Source: an uncultured Desulfobacteraceae bacterium (lineage in GTDB: Bacteria; Desulfobacterota; Desulfobacteria; Desulfobacterales; UBA2174). Taken from it: DNA of 38,111 nt. The position numbers and the translations under genes are program-made. The DNA lies in the NCBI GenBank assembly GCA_937982505.1, contig CALJLV010000044.1, positions 1 to 38,111 on the forward strand, given 5' to 3'. The notes below the pieces were generated by a model. The model was not told the origin of the DNA and searched no databases. It saw nothing but the letters and a program-made list of their open reading frames with translations. Within the stretch, counting starts at the first letter, position 1. Each line of letters opens with the position of its first letter. Positions 26,419 through 34,651 of the stretch are shown in pieces.

Positions 26419-26940
26419 CTATCCCGGCGCCTGGGCCAGGGTGTAGCCTGCCAGCAGGCTCTGGCGCCAATATCCGTTGTCCGGATCGGCGAAGAAGGCA
26501 TGAAACAGCGCCAGGGCCTCGGTGCGGCGCACCCCGGCCCGAATCTCGGCGGCACGTTGACCGTAGAGCGGGGGCAGACGATCCAGGGGGCAGCCGGTTC
26601 CGCCGCCCATGACGTCCTCGTAGGCGTATACGATGCGGCCGATCCCGGCCAGCAGGATGGCCCCATAGCACATCAGGCAGGGCTCCAGGGTGGTGACCAG
26701 GGTCAGGCGGCCGCGCGCCGCGGGTTCGGCCAGGGCGTCCAGCCGCCGCAGGGCGATGATTTCGGCGTGATCGAGTTCGCTGGGTGCAGGCCCCCGACTG
26801 CCGCGGCGGCCGGCGGATGCCAGAACCCGCCGGTCGTCGGCCACCACGCAGCCCACGGGGAACTCGCCGGCGGCAAGGGCCTGGCGGGCCTGTTCGAGGG
26901 CCAGATCCATGAGATGGTGGTCATCGAGGGGCAGCGGCAT
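26419..26940 (-). CDS. Cytidine/guanine deaminase-family protein (TadA-like)
   Basis: A 173-residue zinc-dependent nucleoside deaminase. The zinc and proton-shuttle residues are visible as HAE (His58, Glu60) and PCLMC (Cys88, Cys91), with GEFPVGCVV upstream, as in the TadA/guanine deaminase group. The C-terminal part (AFFADPDNGYWRQSLLAGYTLAQ) differs from the canonical TadA tail, so tRNA adenosine deamination is not certain. ATG 26940 follows CCGGAGA and lies 17 bp after the HsdR_N-like gene stop. ATG 26988 further upstream would overlap that gene. Confidence 0.85.
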   Translation of the reverse strand: MPLPLDDHHLMDLALEQARQALAAGEFPVGCVVADDRRVLASAGRRGSRGPAPSELDHAEIIALRRLDALAEPAARGRLTLVTTLEPCLMCYGAILLAGIGRIVYAYEDVMGGGTGCPLDRLPPLYGQRAAEIRAGVRRTEALALFHAFFADPDNGYWRQSLLAGYTLAQAPG

Positions 26941-26957
26941 GCTCGCCAATCTCCGGT

Positions 26958-27527
26958 CTATGGGTCGACTTCTCCTTCGAGGCGGCACACGCTGTCATCG
27001 CACGGGCAGCTGCCGTCCACCTCGAAGGCGTAGACGATGCGCGCCGCCATCTCGGCCTGCCGGAGCGCCACCGGCTTTTGGCGGGCGGCGGCCAGATGGG
27101 CGCGCAGCTGCTCGCGAGTCGGGATGGCGTCCAGCCCGGAGCCCATCAACCGCCCGCTGACGGCATCGAGCACATCCGCGTCGCGTCCGTTGGTCACCAC
27201 CGCCACGGGCACCACCGTGTCCCCGAGGAGCCTGGCCATGGCCAGGGCCGGCCGGTGACGCGTGACGATGGAGCCCGGCCCGTACTTGACCAGCATGGCG
27301 GCCCGCCGGTCCAGGCGGACGACGAAATCCAGCGGCACCCGGGCCTGCCTGGCGCCGGCCCGCACGTGAAGCTGGAGCCGGGCCTGGATCTGACGGCGGT
27401 CGAAACCGCACCGCTCCGCCAGACGGCGCGCGATGTGCTGGCGCAGGCGCTCGTCGTGGGTATCGGGGATCGACTGCCCGGTGAGGTAATCGGTCAGTTC
27501 GCCCAGAATCAGATGGTGGCCCGGCAT
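26958..27527 (-). CDS. HsdR_N-like protein, altered nuclease site
   Basis: A 189-residue protein resembling the type I restriction HsdR N-terminal (PD-(D/E)xK) domain family, seen in the N-terminal helices (DERLRQHIARRLAERCGF), VPLDFVVRLD and PVAVVTNGRDADVLD. The normal nuclease triad needs Asp plus E-x-K. Asp67 is present, but the E-x-K position reads Leu79-Val80-Lys81, so the catalytic Glu is missing. No restriction or methylase gene is nearby. The C-terminus has a Cys cluster (CPCDDSVC). ATG 27527 follows GGAGAAA. It is likely a non-catalytic housekeeping variant; its role is unknown. Confidence 0.75.
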   Translation of the reverse strand: MPGHHLILGELTDYLTGQSIPDTHDERLRQHIARRLAERCGFDRRQIQARLQLHVRAGARQARVPLDFVVRLDRRAAMLVKYGPGSIVTRHRPALAMARLLGDTVVPVAVVTNGRDADVLDAVSGRLMGSGLDAIPTREQLRAHLAAARQKPVALRQAEMAARIVYAFEVDGSCPCDDSVCRLEGEVDP

Positions 27528-27658
27528 GCCGTTTCTCCGGTTCAAAGGGGCGGCCGCGACGGCGCCCCGCAGGGGCATCAGACGACGGCGCATTCTGATC
27601 CATTTGCCCCGGTCTGTAAAGCCCGCCTCCAGGGCCGCCAGAGCCGGGCGCAATTGTC

Positions 27659-27687
27659 TTGACACACCGCCGGCCGGATGCTAAAGA
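27659..27687 (+). promoter_or_regulatory. Promoter of tRNA-Val
   Basis: A perfect -35 TTGACA (27659-27664) and TAAAGA (27682-27687) are separated by 17 bp, and the tRNA begins 13 bp further on. This is the clearest sigma70 promoter in the window. Confidence 0.8.
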
Positions 27688-27700
27688 CGCACCCTTGCAT

Positions 27701-27775
27701 AGGCACGTAGCTCAGTGGGAGAGCACTACCCTGACACGGTAGGGGTCGACAGTTCAATCCTGTCCGTGCCTACCA
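27701..27775 (+). tRNA. tRNA-Val (anticodon GAC)
   Basis: A 75-nt tRNA with acceptor stem AGGCACG/CGTGCCT, D arm CTCAGTGGGAGAG, anticodon stem CTACC/GGTAG around CTGACAC (anticodon GAC), T loop TTCAATC and encoded CCA. The acceptor starts with A1-U72, unusual but fully paired. It has its own consensus promoter and a terminator 13 nt downstream, so it is a single-gene unit. Confidence 0.97.
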
Positions 27776-27787
27776 CCGACAACCCAA

Positions 27788-27822
27788 GGACCTGCGGCGA
27801 CGGCCGCAGGTCCTTTTTTTTT
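27788..27822 (+). terminator. Intrinsic terminator of tRNA-Val
   Basis: A perfect 10-bp stem (GGACCTGCGG/CCGCAGGTCC) with a 6-nt loop is followed by nine T. It closes the tRNA-Val transcript and separates it from the SulP gene. Confidence 0.93.
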
Positions 27823-27941
27823 AACCCCACCGGAAAGGACCCGCCGCCGGCCGGCCCGGAGCGCCGGTATTCATTCGACGAAAAACAAAGGATGGGGCGG
27901 GGCCTCCCGGGATCGAGGCGTTGACGGAGGGCGTGGACAAG

Positions 27942-30182
27942 GTGAAACACCGGAACACCGGATCGCAGCCGAGGCGTTTCCGGCAAATCCGGGGGGACCT
28001 GGCGGGCGGCGTGGCCTCGGCCATGGTCGCCCTGCCCGGCAATATCGTCTACGGGACGATCGCCTTCGCCCCCCTGGGCCCGGAATTCGCGGGCAAGGGA
28101 ATCCTGGCGGGCATGTTCAGCTCGGTTTTCGCCGGACTGCTGGCCGCCGTCTTCGGGGGCACGCGGGCCATGGTGACCGGCCCCCAGGCGCCCACCGCCC
28201 TGGTTTTCGGCTCCACCATCGGCCAGTTGATCGCCTCCGGCCTGCTCCACCCGGCAAGGGATGGCGAAACCATCCTGACCCTCCTGTTCGGAGCGGCCTT
28301 CCTGGGCGGCATCCTTCAGATCCTTTTCGGCCTTTTCAAATTGGGCAAGTCGGCCAAATTCATTCCCTACCCGGTCATCGCCGGCATCTTGACCGGAACG
28401 GGCCTGCTGATCCTACAATCTCAGTTCTGGATCCTGATCGGCACCCCGCGGATGCCCCTGGGTGAACTGATTCGCCATCCGTCGCTGATCCAGCCCTGGA
28501 CAGTGCTGGTGGCGCTGGTCACGGCCGCCCTGATGGCCAGGGGCCCGGGCTGGATTTCCCGGATTCCCGGCAGCATCCTGGGCATCGCGGGAGGAACGGC
28601 GGTCTACTACGCCCTGGTCCTGTCCGGCGTTGCGGACAGAATCGGGCCGACCCTGGACGCCATCCCCTCGGCGCTTCCCGCCCCGGTGTATCTGGGGCGC
28701 TTTTTCCCGGTGTTTTCAAACCCGTCCCACTGGCCGCTGCTGTCCATCCTGGCGACGGCCGCCTTGACCATGGCCGTTTTGAGTTCCATCGACTCCCTGT
28801 TGTCCTCGGTGAGCATGCAAAGCTACACCCAGCAGCGGTCGGAAACCGACGTGGAGCTTCGCGCCCAGGGAATCGGGACCCTGGCGGCGTCCTTGTTCGG
28901 CGGGCTGCCCGGCACCGGCTACACGAACCGCAGTATCGTCAATTTCGAATCCGGCGGCCGGACAAGACTGTCCGGCGTCGTTCACAGCCTGAGCATTCTG
29001 CTCTTCGTGCTGCTGTTGGCGCCGCTGATCGAGAAGATTCCGCAGGCCGTCATGTCCGGCGTGATCCTCGTCACCGGGTTTCTGATCATGGACAAGGCCA
29101 CTCTGAAGCTTCTCGGGTCGGCCTTGCGGGGCAAGATGGAACCGAACGGGGAGATCCGGCGCAACGCGGCCATCGTCGTGCTTGTGGCCCTGGTTACGCT
29201 CTTGTTCGGCCTGATGGCCGCCGTGGCGGCCGGGATGCTGGTTTCCGTGCTCATCCTGCTCGTTCAGATGAGCAAGAGCACCATCCGGGGCGTCCTGGAC
29301 GGTTCGCGGATCAGGTCCAACCACCGGAGAAACCCGCAGCTGACCGAACTGTTGAACACACATGGTGGCAAGATCGCGATCATCGAGCTGGAAGGAAGCC
29401 TGTTCTTCGGTTCGGCCGACAATCTGGCCGTGGAAATGGAAAGACTCTCTTCCCGGGGGGTTCTGTTCTTCATCCTGGACATGAAACGGGTCAATCGCCT
29501 GGACAGCACGGCCGCCAAAATCATCGAGCAGACCGGCAGCCGCCTGCAGCGGCAGCAGCGGACCGTGACCCTCAGCTATATCCGGGAGGGCGGGCGGCTG
29601 TGGCGGTTCATCCGCGATTTCGGTCTTGACCGGAGCATGCCGCCCGACCACTGTTTCGCCGACACCCATCACGCCCTCGAATTTTGCGAAGACCGGCTGC
29701 TGGCGTCGGTCGCTCCGGACCACCTGCTGGACGACACCCGCTTGACACTCAACGAATTGCTCGGCCTGAACCGCGTCGCGGTCGAAAAGGCCATGATGAT
29801 CGCCGATTACATCGACCGGGAAAGCTACCGGGCCGGAGAACGGATCTTCCGGCAGGGAGATCCGGCGGATGCGCTGTATTTCATCAGTCGGGGAAAGGCC
29901 GCCATCACGGTGGACATCCCCGCGACCCAGCGCGTCAGGCAATTGCAGACCCTCGATTTCGGCACTTACTTCGGGGAGATGGCGCTGTTCGGCGAGACGC
30001 GCCGCGCGGTGAACGTCGAAGCGATGGAAAATCTGGCCTGTTTTCGCATCGGTCTGGACAAGTATGCCAAGATGCAAAGGGAGTGCCCCGATCTGGCCTT
30101 GGCCATCGTGGACACCATCAGCCGCACCCTGGCTTCCCGGCTCCAGGACGCCTATCGCATGATCTCGGAACTCGAACGCTGA
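27942..30182 (+). CDS. SulP anion transporter fused to STAS and cNMP-binding domains
   Basis: An inner-membrane anion transporter of the SulP/SLC26 family (sulfate, bicarbonate or similar). The 746 residues hold a SulP membrane domain (about 15-440, with IVYGTIAFAPLGPEF, GTRAMVTGPQAPTALVFG and GGLPGTGYTNRSIVNFESGGRTRLSG), a STAS domain (about 470-570, with RLDSTAAKIIEQ), and a C-terminal cyclic-nucleotide-binding domain (about 610-735). The binding cassette FGEMALFGETRRAV is at 677-690; the Glu and Arg contacting cAMP/cGMP are kept, but the Ser/Thr position after them is not obvious. GTG 27942 has GGAGGG upstream; TTG 27921 or GTG 27933 are possible. It faces the oxidoreductase gene at 30216. 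Substrate and ligand are unproven. Confidence 0.88.
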   Translation: MKHRNTGSQPRRFRQIRGDLAGGVASAMVALPGNIVYGTIAFAPLGPEFAGKGILAGMFSSVFAGLLAAVFGGTRAMVTGPQAPTALVFGSTIGQLIASGLLHPARDGETILTLLFGAAFLGGILQILFGLFKLGKSAKFIPYPVIAGILTGTGLLILQSQFWILIGTPRMPLGELIRHPSLIQPWTVLVALVTAALMARGPGWISRIPGSILGIAGGTAVYYALVLSGVADRIGPTLDAIPSALPAPVYLGRFFPVFSNPSHWPLLSILATAALTMAVLSSIDSLLSSVSMQSYTQQRSETDVELRAQGIGTLAASLFGGLPGTGYTNRSIVNFESGGRTRLSGVVHSLSILLFVLLLAPLIEKIPQAVMSGVILVTGFLIMDKATLKLLGSALRGKMEPNGEIRRNAAIVVLVALVTLLFGLMAAVAAGMLVSVLILLVQMSKSTIRGVLDGSRIRSNHRRNPQLTELLNTHGGKIAIIELEGSLFFGSADNLAVEMERLSSRGVLFFILDMKRVNRLDSTAAKIIEQTGSRLQRQQRTVTLSYIREGGRLWRFIRDFGLDRSMPPDHCFADTHHALEFCEDRLLASVAPDHLLDDTRLTLNELLGLNRVAVEKAMMIADYIDRESYRAGERIFRQGDPADALYFISRGKAAITVDIPATQRVRQLQTLDFGTYFGEMALFGETRRAVNVEAMENLACFRIGLDKYAKMQRECPDLALAIVDTISRTLASRLQDAYRMISELER

Positions 30183-30215
30183 TGGCCCCCCGCGTTGCGC
30201 CGCCCGCCAAACCGG

Positions 30216-31322
30216 CTATCCGTCCCTGAAACGGCGCATGAAGCGCCGGTCGATCCAGTCCTTGATGCCAAAGGCCAGCCGCCCGCCCAGGACCCGTCCG
30301 CTCCGGTAGAGCAGCCCCGTGCCGTCGCCCAGGTTGAGAATCACCAGATAGTCTCCGCCGGGATCGAAGCGCTTCAGGGGCCGGCCCTCCAGGGCGGCCA
30401 GCAGGTTGTGACACAGCACCGGATTCTGGCGCACGGCGTAGACCCCCGCCTTGTCCAGAGGCCGCGGAGCGAAATGGATGCAGTCTCCACCGCCGAAGAT
30501 CTCGGGATGGACCGGACTTTGTAGGCACGCATTGACCCGCAGACCGCCGTCCGGCCCGGCGGGAAGCCGGGACCTTTCGAAGAGATCCGCCGGCCGGACC
30601 CCCAAAGCCACAAAGGTGAAGTCGGCGGGATCGCGCCGCCCGTCGTCCAGCACCACCTGCCGGGGAGAAAGGGCCTGAATGCGCGGCCCCTCGATGACCT
30701 CGATGCGCCGCCCCCGCAGGGACCTCAGCACCGAGCGGCGCACCCGGTCCGGAAACCGGGACAGCAGCCGCCGGCCGGCGTAGAGTCGGACCCGGTGCCG
30801 GGCGGCAGCGGCGCCCAGCACCCGCCAGGCATTGCCGGCGATCTCCACCGCCGCCGCCCCCCCGCCGGCCACCGCCACCCGCACCGGACCGGCGGCGGCC
30901 AGGGTCTGGAGCCGTTGGCGCGCCAGGATCAACGATTCGATGGGTTTGACGAAGAAAATGTCCGGTCCCATCGCCTTGAGAATCTCCCAGGGAACGGCGC
31001 TGCCCGTGTTGCAGCTCAGCACGTCGTAGTCCAGGGGAGGACCGGCTTCCAGATAAACCCGGCGCCTTTGCGGGTCGATGAGAACCGCCCGGTCGAGGAC
31101 AAAGGTGCCGCCCGCGGCCTCAACCCGGCGCCGCGTGTCGAAACGGATCTGCTCGGGCCGATAGGCCCCGCCGAGCATCCCCGGCCCCATGCCTGAATAG
31201 TAGTGGTGGGCGGAGGGCTGCACCACGGTGACCCGGTGGCCCCGGGAAACGAAGCGCTCCAGGCGGGCCAGGGCCATCAGATGGGCATGGCCGCCCCCCA
31301 GCAGAACGAGGTGTTGGGTCAT
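30216..31322 (-). CDS. FAD/NAD(P)-binding oxidoreductase (NDH-2/SQR-like)
   Basis: A 368-residue two-dinucleotide-fold flavoprotein of the pyridine-nucleotide-disulfide oxidoreductase group, similar to type II NADH dehydrogenases, sulfide:quinone reductases and the oxidoreductase domain fused to selenide water dikinase in some bacteria. The FAD motif GGGHAHL is at 9-15, the NAD(P) motif AGGGAAAVEIAG is mid-protein, and the second FAD motif IFGGGDCI is near 280. No redox-active CxxC pair is seen, which argues against a disulfide reductase. The C-terminus has a possible membrane-associating amphipathic helix (IKDWIDRRFMRRFRD). No ribosome binding site close to ATG 31322 was clear. It is divergent from engB. 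The electron acceptor is unknown. Confidence 0.85.
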   Translation of the reverse strand: MTQHLVLLGGGHAHLMALARLERFVSRGHRVTVVQPSAHHYYSGMGPGMLGGAYRPEQIRFDTRRRVEAAGGTFVLDRAVLIDPQRRRVYLEAGPPLDYDVLSCNTGSAVPWEILKAMGPDIFFVKPIESLILARQRLQTLAAAGPVRVAVAGGGAAAVEIAGNAWRVLGAAAARHRVRLYAGRRLLSRFPDRVRRSVLRSLRGRRIEVIEGPRIQALSPRQVVLDDGRRDPADFTFVALGVRPADLFERSRLPAGPDGGLRVNACLQSPVHPEIFGGGDCIHFAPRPLDKAGVYAVRQNPVLCHNLLAALEGRPLKRFDPGGDYLVILNLGDGTGLLYRSGRVLGGRLAFGIKDWIDRRFMRRFRDG

Positions 31323-31527
31323 GACTCCGGCCGTCTTGACGTTTTGGTTCAGCCCAAGCGGGGCTCGCCCCCGGGCCGACCGCGAAAGTCAGCCGTCCCC
31401 GGCGCGGCGCGAACCGCATGGGCGACACCCCTGACCTTATCACGGAAAAACGGCCGGAGCAGCCCCTGGTCTGGTTTTTAACCTTTCGGCGTTTCGCGCT
31501 TTCGTGTTTCGTGATAACGTTTCCGGC

Positions 31528-32130
31528 ATGCACGTCAAATCCGCCGCCTTCATCAAAAGCGCCACCCGTCCCGAGCACTATCCGCCCCCCGACCGGCCCG
31601 AGGTCGCCTTCGCCGGCCGCAGCAACGTGGGCAAGTCCTCGCTGATCAACCGCCTGGTGAATCGACGCCGCCTGGTCAAGACGTCGTCCACTCCCGGGCG
31701 CACCCAGCTGATCAATTTTTTCGATGTCAACGAAGCCTTCTACCTGGTGGATCTGCCCGGCTACGGGTACGCCCGGGTGCCGCTGAGCGTGCAGCGCACC
31801 TGGGGGCCGATGATCGAAAACTACCTCTCCGGCCGATCCAGCCTGAGGGCTCTGGTCCTGATCATGGATATCCGGCGGGTGCCGCGCCAGGAGGAGATCG
31901 ATCTTTGCCACCGCTTCACGGGTCCGGACAGAGCGGTCTTGCCGGTGCTCACCAAGGCCGACAAGCTCTCGCGCGCCCAGCAGCAGGGCCAGCGCCGTCT
32001 GGCGGCCGACGTCTTGAGGACCGACCCTGAATCCCTGATCCTTTTTTCGGCCAAGTCCGGTCAGGGCCGCACCGAGGTATGGCAGGCGCTCGCGCCGCTC
32101 ATCGCCCCGGCGACGCCCGCCGCGGATTGA
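31528..32130 (+). CDS. engB: Ribosome-biogenesis GTP-binding protein EngB/YsxC
   Basis: An essential GTPase for 50S assembly. The protein has G1 GRSNVGKSS, the switch region TSSTPGRTQLINFF, G3 DLPGYGYARV, G4 TKADK and a G5 FSAKSG region. ATG 31528 gives 200 residues, the usual length; an in-frame GTG at 31504 would add an unconserved 8 residues. A 205-bp divergent spacer separates it from the oxidoreductase gene. It precedes era by 63 bp. Confidence 0.95.
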   Translation: MHVKSAAFIKSATRPEHYPPPDRPEVAFAGRSNVGKSSLINRLVNRRRLVKTSSTPGRTQLINFFDVNEAFYLVDLPGYGYARVPLSVQRTWGPMIENYLSGRSSLRALVLIMDIRRVPRQEEIDLCHRFTGPDRAVLPVLTKADKLSRAQQQGQRRLAADVLRTDPESLILFSAKSGQGRTEVWQALAPLIAPATPAAD

Positions 32131-32193
32131 GGGCCCTCGCCGGCGCCCCGACCCGGATCCCGGCCGTCACTTCAAACCGCACCCTGGAGAAAC

Positions 32194-33105
32194 ATGCCCC
32201 CCTCGACCCAGACCCAAAACCCGGACTTTCGCTGCGGCTACGTGGCCCTGCTCGGGGCCCCCAACGCCGGCAAGTCGACCCTGCTCAACCGGCTGCTGGG
32301 ACAGAAAATCGCCATCACCTCCCGGCGCCCCCAGACCACCCGCAACCGTATCCTCGGCGTGGTCCAGCGCCCCTCGGCCCAGATCATCCTCCTGGACACC
32401 CCGGGCGTGCACAAGGCCCACAACCCGCTGAACACCCGCATCGTCGAGGCGGCCCTGGCGGCGGCCGCCGAGGTGGATCTGGCCCTGATGCTGGTGGATG
32501 CCGAACGGGCCGATCCGGCCTCCGAACAACTGCTGATGGCGCGTCTGGCGGCCTCCGACAGGCCGGTGCTGCTGGCCCTGAACAAGATCGACCGCATCCG
32601 CAAGGAGCAGGTCCTGCCCCTCATCGAGGCCTGGCACGCCCGCCACGCCTTTACCGCCATCGTCCCGGTCAGCGCCAGGCACGGCACCCAGATCGAGGTT
32701 CTGGAGGCTGAAATGGTCAAGCGCCTGCCGCTCGGCCCCCCCCTTTTTCCCGAGGATCAGCTCACCGATCAGACGGAACGGACCATCGTGGCCGAAATGG
32801 TGCGCGAAAAGGTCTTTCGCCTCACGGGCGCCGAGATCCCCTACAGCACGGCGGTGACGGTGGAATCCTTCAAGGAGGAATCCGGCCGGCCCCTGGTCCA
32901 CATCCATGCCACCGTCCACGTGGAGCGCGACTCCCAGAAGGCCATCATCATCGGCAAAGGCGGGCTAAAGCTGCGACAGATCGGCGAAACGGCCCGCGCC
33001 GACATGGAACGCCTCCTGGGTTCCCGGGTCTTCTTGAAGCTCTTCGTGCGCGTGCAGAAGAACTGGACCCGGGATGCCAAGGCGTTGGAACGCTTCGGAT
33101 ACTAG
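32194..33105 (+). CDS. era: GTPase Era
   Basis: A GTPase that binds the 16S rRNA 3' end and couples 30S maturation to growth. The 303-residue protein shows G1 GAPNAGKST, the Era switch SRRPQTTRNRILG, G3 DTPGVHKAHNPLN, G4 NKIDR and the C-terminal KH domain (RDSQKAIIIGKGGLKLRQIG) through RVFLKLFVRVQKNW. ATG 32194 follows GGAGAAAC. It lies next to engB, so two ribosome-assembly GTPases are likely co-transcribed. Confidence 0.97.
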   Translation: MPPSTQTQNPDFRCGYVALLGAPNAGKSTLLNRLLGQKIAITSRRPQTTRNRILGVVQRPSAQIILLDTPGVHKAHNPLNTRIVEAALAAAAEVDLALMLVDAERADPASEQLLMARLAASDRPVLLALNKIDRIRKEQVLPLIEAWHARHAFTAIVPVSARHGTQIEVLEAEMVKRLPLGPPLFPEDQLTDQTERTIVAEMVREKVFRLTGAEIPYSTAVTVESFKEESGRPLVHIHATVHVERDSQKAIIIGKGGLKLRQIGETARADMERLLGSRVFLKLFVRVQKNWTRDAKALERFGY

Positions 33106-33224
33106 GCGGGCGGCCTCCGTTCTTCATGAAAAAACAGGAGATACCCAAGGCGCGACATGCCACCTTCTAAAAACGCATCCGCCGATGGGTTGCGGCGGCG
33201 TTGGCGTATCGTTTTTCGCCTGCC

Positions 33225-34070
33225 ATGATCCTCTCCTACCACCCCATCTTCACCGGAGACGAAAACCGCCTCTGCGCCGGGCGCCTGCCCGACGATGCGG
33301 ACCGCGCCGCCATGCGCCGGGCCGCGGCGGTGATCCTGCCCCAGGGGGGCTACCGAGAGTTGTATGTCATGGCCCGCGACTGCTGCCCGCACGTCTTTCC
33401 CGGCCAGGACCGGCGCTTTTCCCATCCGGGCAAGACCGGCCAGGCCCGGCTCTTCGCCGAAGCCGGGGTGCCCCATCCCGAGACGCGCGTCTTTGGTTCC
33501 AGCGCCGGGCTGGACGGCGGCCGGCCCCCGAAGCCCTTTCCCTTCGTGCTCAAGTTCGACTGGGGCGGCGAGGGGCAGAACGTTTTCCGGATTGACGGCG
33601 ACACCGCCTGGGAAGACGCGCTGGACCGCCTGCGCCGCTGCGAGGCCACCGGTCAGAAAGGATTCGTGGTCCAGGAACTGATCCCCGCGGGCGGCCGGTC
33701 GCTGCGCATCGCCGTGGTGGGAGGGCGCTTCGTGCCCTACTGGCGGGTGCGGCCCGACGGCGGATTCGCCGCCAACCTCTGCCGGGGGGCACTGATCGAC
33801 CGGCAGACCGACCCGGACCTGATGGCCGCCGGGGTGGCCGCCGCCAGGAGCTTCTGCCGGGATCAGCGAATCGACCTGGCCGGATTCGACTTTCTCTTCC
33901 GGCAAGGCCAGCGTCCCCCCGAGCCCCTCTTTCTGGAGATCAACTGGGTCTTCGGCCGCGAGGGGCTGGGCGGGGCCGAACGCTTCTACGCCCTGCTGAT
34001 CGCGGAGATCCACGCCTGGCTGGCCGAGCGAGGTCTGGCGGTAACGGGCGCGGGCGCCGGATCATCCTGA
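33225..34070 (+). CDS. ATP-grasp family protein
   Basis: A 281-residue protein with an ATP-grasp-like core similar to RimK/glutathione-synthase-type ligases: VLKFDWGGEGQNVFRI (ATP-binding strand and Gly loop), VVQELIPAGGRSLRIAVVGGRFV, and the metal-binding end DLAGFDFLFRQGQ with LEINWVFGREGLGG. The family joins a carboxylate to an amine with ATP. A short N-terminal domain (MILSYHPIFTGDEN) precedes it. ATG 33225 is used because the residues before it are not conserved-looking. It follows era on the same strand by 119 bp. The substrate is unknown. Confidence 0.8.
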   Translation: MILSYHPIFTGDENRLCAGRLPDDADRAAMRRAAAVILPQGGYRELYVMARDCCPHVFPGQDRRFSHPGKTGQARLFAEAGVPHPETRVFGSSAGLDGGRPPKPFPFVLKFDWGGEGQNVFRIDGDTAWEDALDRLRRCEATGQKGFVVQELIPAGGRSLRIAVVGGRFVPYWRVRPDGGFAANLCRGALIDRQTDPDLMAAGVAAARSFCRDQRIDLAGFDFLFRQGQRPPEPLFLEINWVFGREGLGGAERFYALLIAEIHAWLAERGLAVTGAGAGSS

Positions 34071-34337
34071 AAAAAGCACCGGAGTCCCGGCCTGGTTTCG
34101 GACCGCAGCGGCGCCAAAAGCCCAAGAGGCCCAAAAAGACCGCGACAGGTTCAGGACTTTCTAGCGGGAACGTTGTCCACCACCAGGATCGGCTGCTTGC
34201 CGATAATCGTTCAACGCACCTCCAGGCCGAAGGTTACGTTACGGCGGGAAAAAAAGTCCGGCGATCGATCCCTCGCGAGACATTGACGGGACGACGCCCG
34301 GCTTGCGCGCCGGCGCAGATCGGCCTATGGTGGCGCC

Positions 34338-34649
34338 GTGACGGATTCAAGTTTTGATACGGACGACGCCCGGATCCGCCGTGAACGGGCCAAGGCCCGG
34401 GACCTGCGCCACAGCCAGTGGTGGAAGCGCCGCCTGGCCAAGGGGATCTGTCACTGGTGCGGCCAGCCGACGCGGCCCGCCGACCTGACCATGGACCACA
34501 TTGTGCCTCTGTCCCGCGGCGGCCAGAGCACCAAGGGAAATCTGGTGCCCTGCTGCAAGGCGTGCAACACGCTGAAGAAGGAGCTGCTTCCCATGGAGTG
34601 GGAGGCCTACCTGGAAAAGGCCGGAACCCGCTGCGCGGACGGACTGTGA
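34338..34649 (+). CDS. HNH endonuclease domain protein
   Basis: A 103-residue protein consisting almost wholly of a zinc-ribbon HNH domain: CHWC (Cys38, Cys41), DHIVPLSRGG with Asp53-His54, Asn68, and CKACN (Cys73, Cys76, Asn77). This keeps all catalytic and zinc positions, as in the small HNH proteins of the McrA/His-Me-finger type. It starts at GTG 34338 with GGTGG close upstream. It stands alone, with no methylase or terminase nearby, and lies 2 bp before the lipoprotein gene, suggesting coupling. Role in DNA repair, defence or RNA processing cannot be told. Confidence 0.88.
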   Translation: MTDSSFDTDDARIRRERAKARDLRHSQWWKRRLAKGICHWCGQPTRPADLTMDHIVPLSRGGQSTKGNLVPCCKACNTLKKELLPMEWEAYLEKAGTRCADGL

Positions 34650-34651
34650 CC

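Noticed and set aside
34107..34150. Similarity between two intergenic segments, here and at 36510-36552, sharing GCAGCGGCGC followed by A-rich runs.
   Set aside because: Only a ten-base match plus low-complexity tracts; not enough to define a dispersed repeat.
34140..34205. A 17-19-residue minus-strand stretch (IIGKQPILVVDNVPARKS) that resembles the start of a response-regulator receiver domain.
   Set aside because: It is followed by a stop and the sequence beyond has no receiver-like features, so it may be chance. It is too short to call a pseudogene.
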